Below, piece after piece: positions 4,900 through 5,423 of a stretch of DNA of 5,423 nt. This stretch comes from Pseudomonadota bacterium (GTDB taxonomy: Bacteria > Pseudomonadota > Alphaproteobacteria > Rhizobiales > Hyphomicrobiaceae). The notes beneath the pieces were generated by a model. It worked only from the letters and a program-made list of their open reading frames with translations. It searched no databases and was not told the origin of the DNA. A program made the translations under genes and the position numbers. Location: contig JAEYYJ010000321.1 in the NCBI GenBank assembly GCA_023430845.1, forward strand, positions 1-5,423, given 5' to 3'. Positions within the stretch are counted from its first letter, which is position 1, and each line of letters starts with the position of its first letter.

Positions 4900-5028
4900 A
4901 AGACGGGGGTTCCGGGGGTGTCCCCCGGTTGGGTACAGGGCGGAAGCCCTGTTCGCGCCTTTGGCGCGAGTGGGGCTAGCCCCACGCCCCACAGGGAGAG
5001 ACACCCTCCCTGACCCACCCGTCTTTTT
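4898..5028. repeat. Nested multi-hairpin element, likely bidirectional terminator or palindromic mobile repeat
   Basis: Nearly the whole gap between two convergent genes folds. The closing stem is AAAAGACGGG (4898-4907) with CCCGTCTTTT (5018-5027), a perfect 10 bp. A second stem, TGGGT (4930-4934) with ACCCA (5013-5017), stacks directly on it. Five hairpins hang inside: 4912-4928 (CCGGGGG/CCCCCGG, loop TGT), 4935-4952 (ACAGGGC/GCCCTGT, GNRA-type loop GGAA), 4953-4969 (TCGCGCC/GGCGCGA, loop TTT), 4970-4985 (the perfect palindrome GTGGGGCTAGCCCCAC) and 4992-5012 (CAGGGAG/CTCCCTG). About 100 of 130 bases can pair. The plus strand ends in TTTTT (5024-5028); the minus strand has TTTT at 4901-4898. 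Both ends therefore look like intrinsic terminators. The left arm includes the last two bases of the upstream stop codon, and the right arm ends 6 bases before the convergent stop. No open frame of its own is evident. Confidence 0.85.
5018..5028 (+). terminator. Terminator-like end of the protease/RimK-like transcript
   Basis: The 3' arm CCCGTCTTTT plus one more T gives five Ts at 5024-5028 after a GC-rich stem, the form of a rho-independent terminator for the plus strand. The pairing arm is 110 bases upstream (4898-4907), unusually far, so the hairpin at 4992-5012 or the whole fold may do the work instead. On the other strand, CCCGTCTTTT reads out at 4907-4898 and could end the mandelate-racemase-type transcript. 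Confidence 0.5.
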
Positions 5029-5033
5029 GAACT

Positions 5034-5423
5034 TCAGCGCACGCGATAGCGTTCGATGGCATCCGGATCGAAGGTGAAGCCGAGGCCAGGGCGATCCGGA
5101 ACGGCGACGTGACCGTTCTCGATGACGATGCGCTCGCGGTAGAGCATGGCCGTCCACGGCATGTATTCGAGCCACGTCGCATTCGCGAACGCGCCGAGGA
5201 TCGAGACGCTCTGCTCCGTGAAAAGGTGGTTGGAAATGGCGATGTCGTGCGCGGCTGCCAGATGCGCGACCTTGATGAACTCGCTGACACCGCCCACGCG
5301 ACCGAGATCGGCCATCCAGATGTCTGCCGAACCGTGCGCGAGCATTTCGCGAAAACCGTAGCGCGTGGCTTCCGTCTCTCCGCTCGCGATCGGCGTGTCG
5401 ATGGCGGCGGCGACGCGGCCTGA
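5034..5423 (-). CDS. Mandelate racemase/muconate lactonizing enzyme family protein, C-terminal part (runs off right edge)
   Basis: The minus-strand frame is open from the right edge to a TGA at 5036-5034. It gives the last 129 residues; the N-terminal capping domain and the start are outside. This is the TIM-barrel C-terminal domain of the enolase superfamily, whose enzymes abstract a proton alpha to a carboxylate with Mg2+. Visible catalytic parts, numbered from the edge, are PIASGE (11-16; Glu16 is the expected metal ligand), ADIWMADLGRVGG (33-45; Asp39 of the Asp-His dyad), ISNHLFTE (63-70; His66, the general base partner) and WLEY (84-87; Glu86, the electrophilic Glu). The Asp-His-Glu set is that of the mandelate racemase subgroup rather than the Lys-based muconate cycloisomerases. 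The substrate, probably a sugar acid or hydroxy acid, cannot be told from this part. The tail is VPDRPGLGFTFDPDAIERYRVR in outline. It converges on the hairpin element. Confidence 0.9.
   Translation of the reverse strand, partial: SGRVAAAIDTPIASGETEATRYGFREMLAHGSADIWMADLGRVGGVSEFIKVAHLAAAHDIAISNHLFTEQSVSILGAFANATWLEYMPWTAMLYRERIVIENGHVAVPDRPGLGFTFDPDAIERYRVR

Noticed and set aside
4905..4940. Four G-runs suggesting a G-quadruplex
   Set aside because: One loop would be about 12 bases long and contain a C-run that pairs perfectly with the second G-run. The hairpin at 4912-4928 is the simpler fold.
4558..5175. Open minus-strand frame of 205 codons crossing the hairpin element
   Set aside because: It reads through the stem structures and antisense to two better-supported genes. 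The residues over the element reflect only its repeats.

Overview
The window is GC-rich and densely coded. It looks like chromosomal DNA of an alphaproteobacterium, most likely from the Rhizobiales/Hyphomicrobiales. The grounds are protein similarity recalled by eye: a heparinase II/III-like protein of the type common in that order, a def-fmt pair, and an ArsR/SRPBCC pair. GC bias at third codon positions agrees. No database search was possible, so the taxonomy is an inference.

Layout from left to right. (1) The first 497 bases hold the N-terminal 165 codons of a minus-strand heparinase II/III family protein that runs off the left edge. (2) A divergent pair follows: a minus-strand ArsR-type repressor gene and a plus-strand SRPBCC (AHSA1-like) gene. 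They share a short promoter region carrying a perfect 8+8 bp inverted repeat, a probable operator that overlaps the repressor's own start codon. (3) Three minus-strand genes lie at 1429-3485: def (peptide deformylase) first in transcription order, then fmt (methionyl-tRNA formyltransferase), then a small secreted His/Gly-rich protein of unknown function. Def and Fmt put on and remove the formyl group of initiator methionine. (4) Divergent from def is a plus-strand gene for a 415-residue fusion. It joins a retropepsin-like 'ATP-dependent zinc protease' domain to a RimK-type ATP-grasp region that has lost its main nucleotide- and metal-binding motifs. (5) Between that gene and a convergent mandelate racemase-type gene, which runs off the right edge, lies a 130-base element made almost entirely of stems. 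Five hairpins of about 7 bp are enclosed by a 10-bp closing stem with a T-run at each outer 3' end.

The two items most worth a second look are the nested multi-hairpin element at 4898-5028, which is a bidirectional terminator, a mobile palindromic repeat or a structured RNA, and the apparent pseudo-ATP-grasp protease fusion directly upstream of it. Smaller points are two genes (arsR-like and def) whose best promoter places transcription start at or next to the start codon, suggesting leaderless mRNAs. The window shows no CRISPR array, tRNA, rRNA or insertion sequence.
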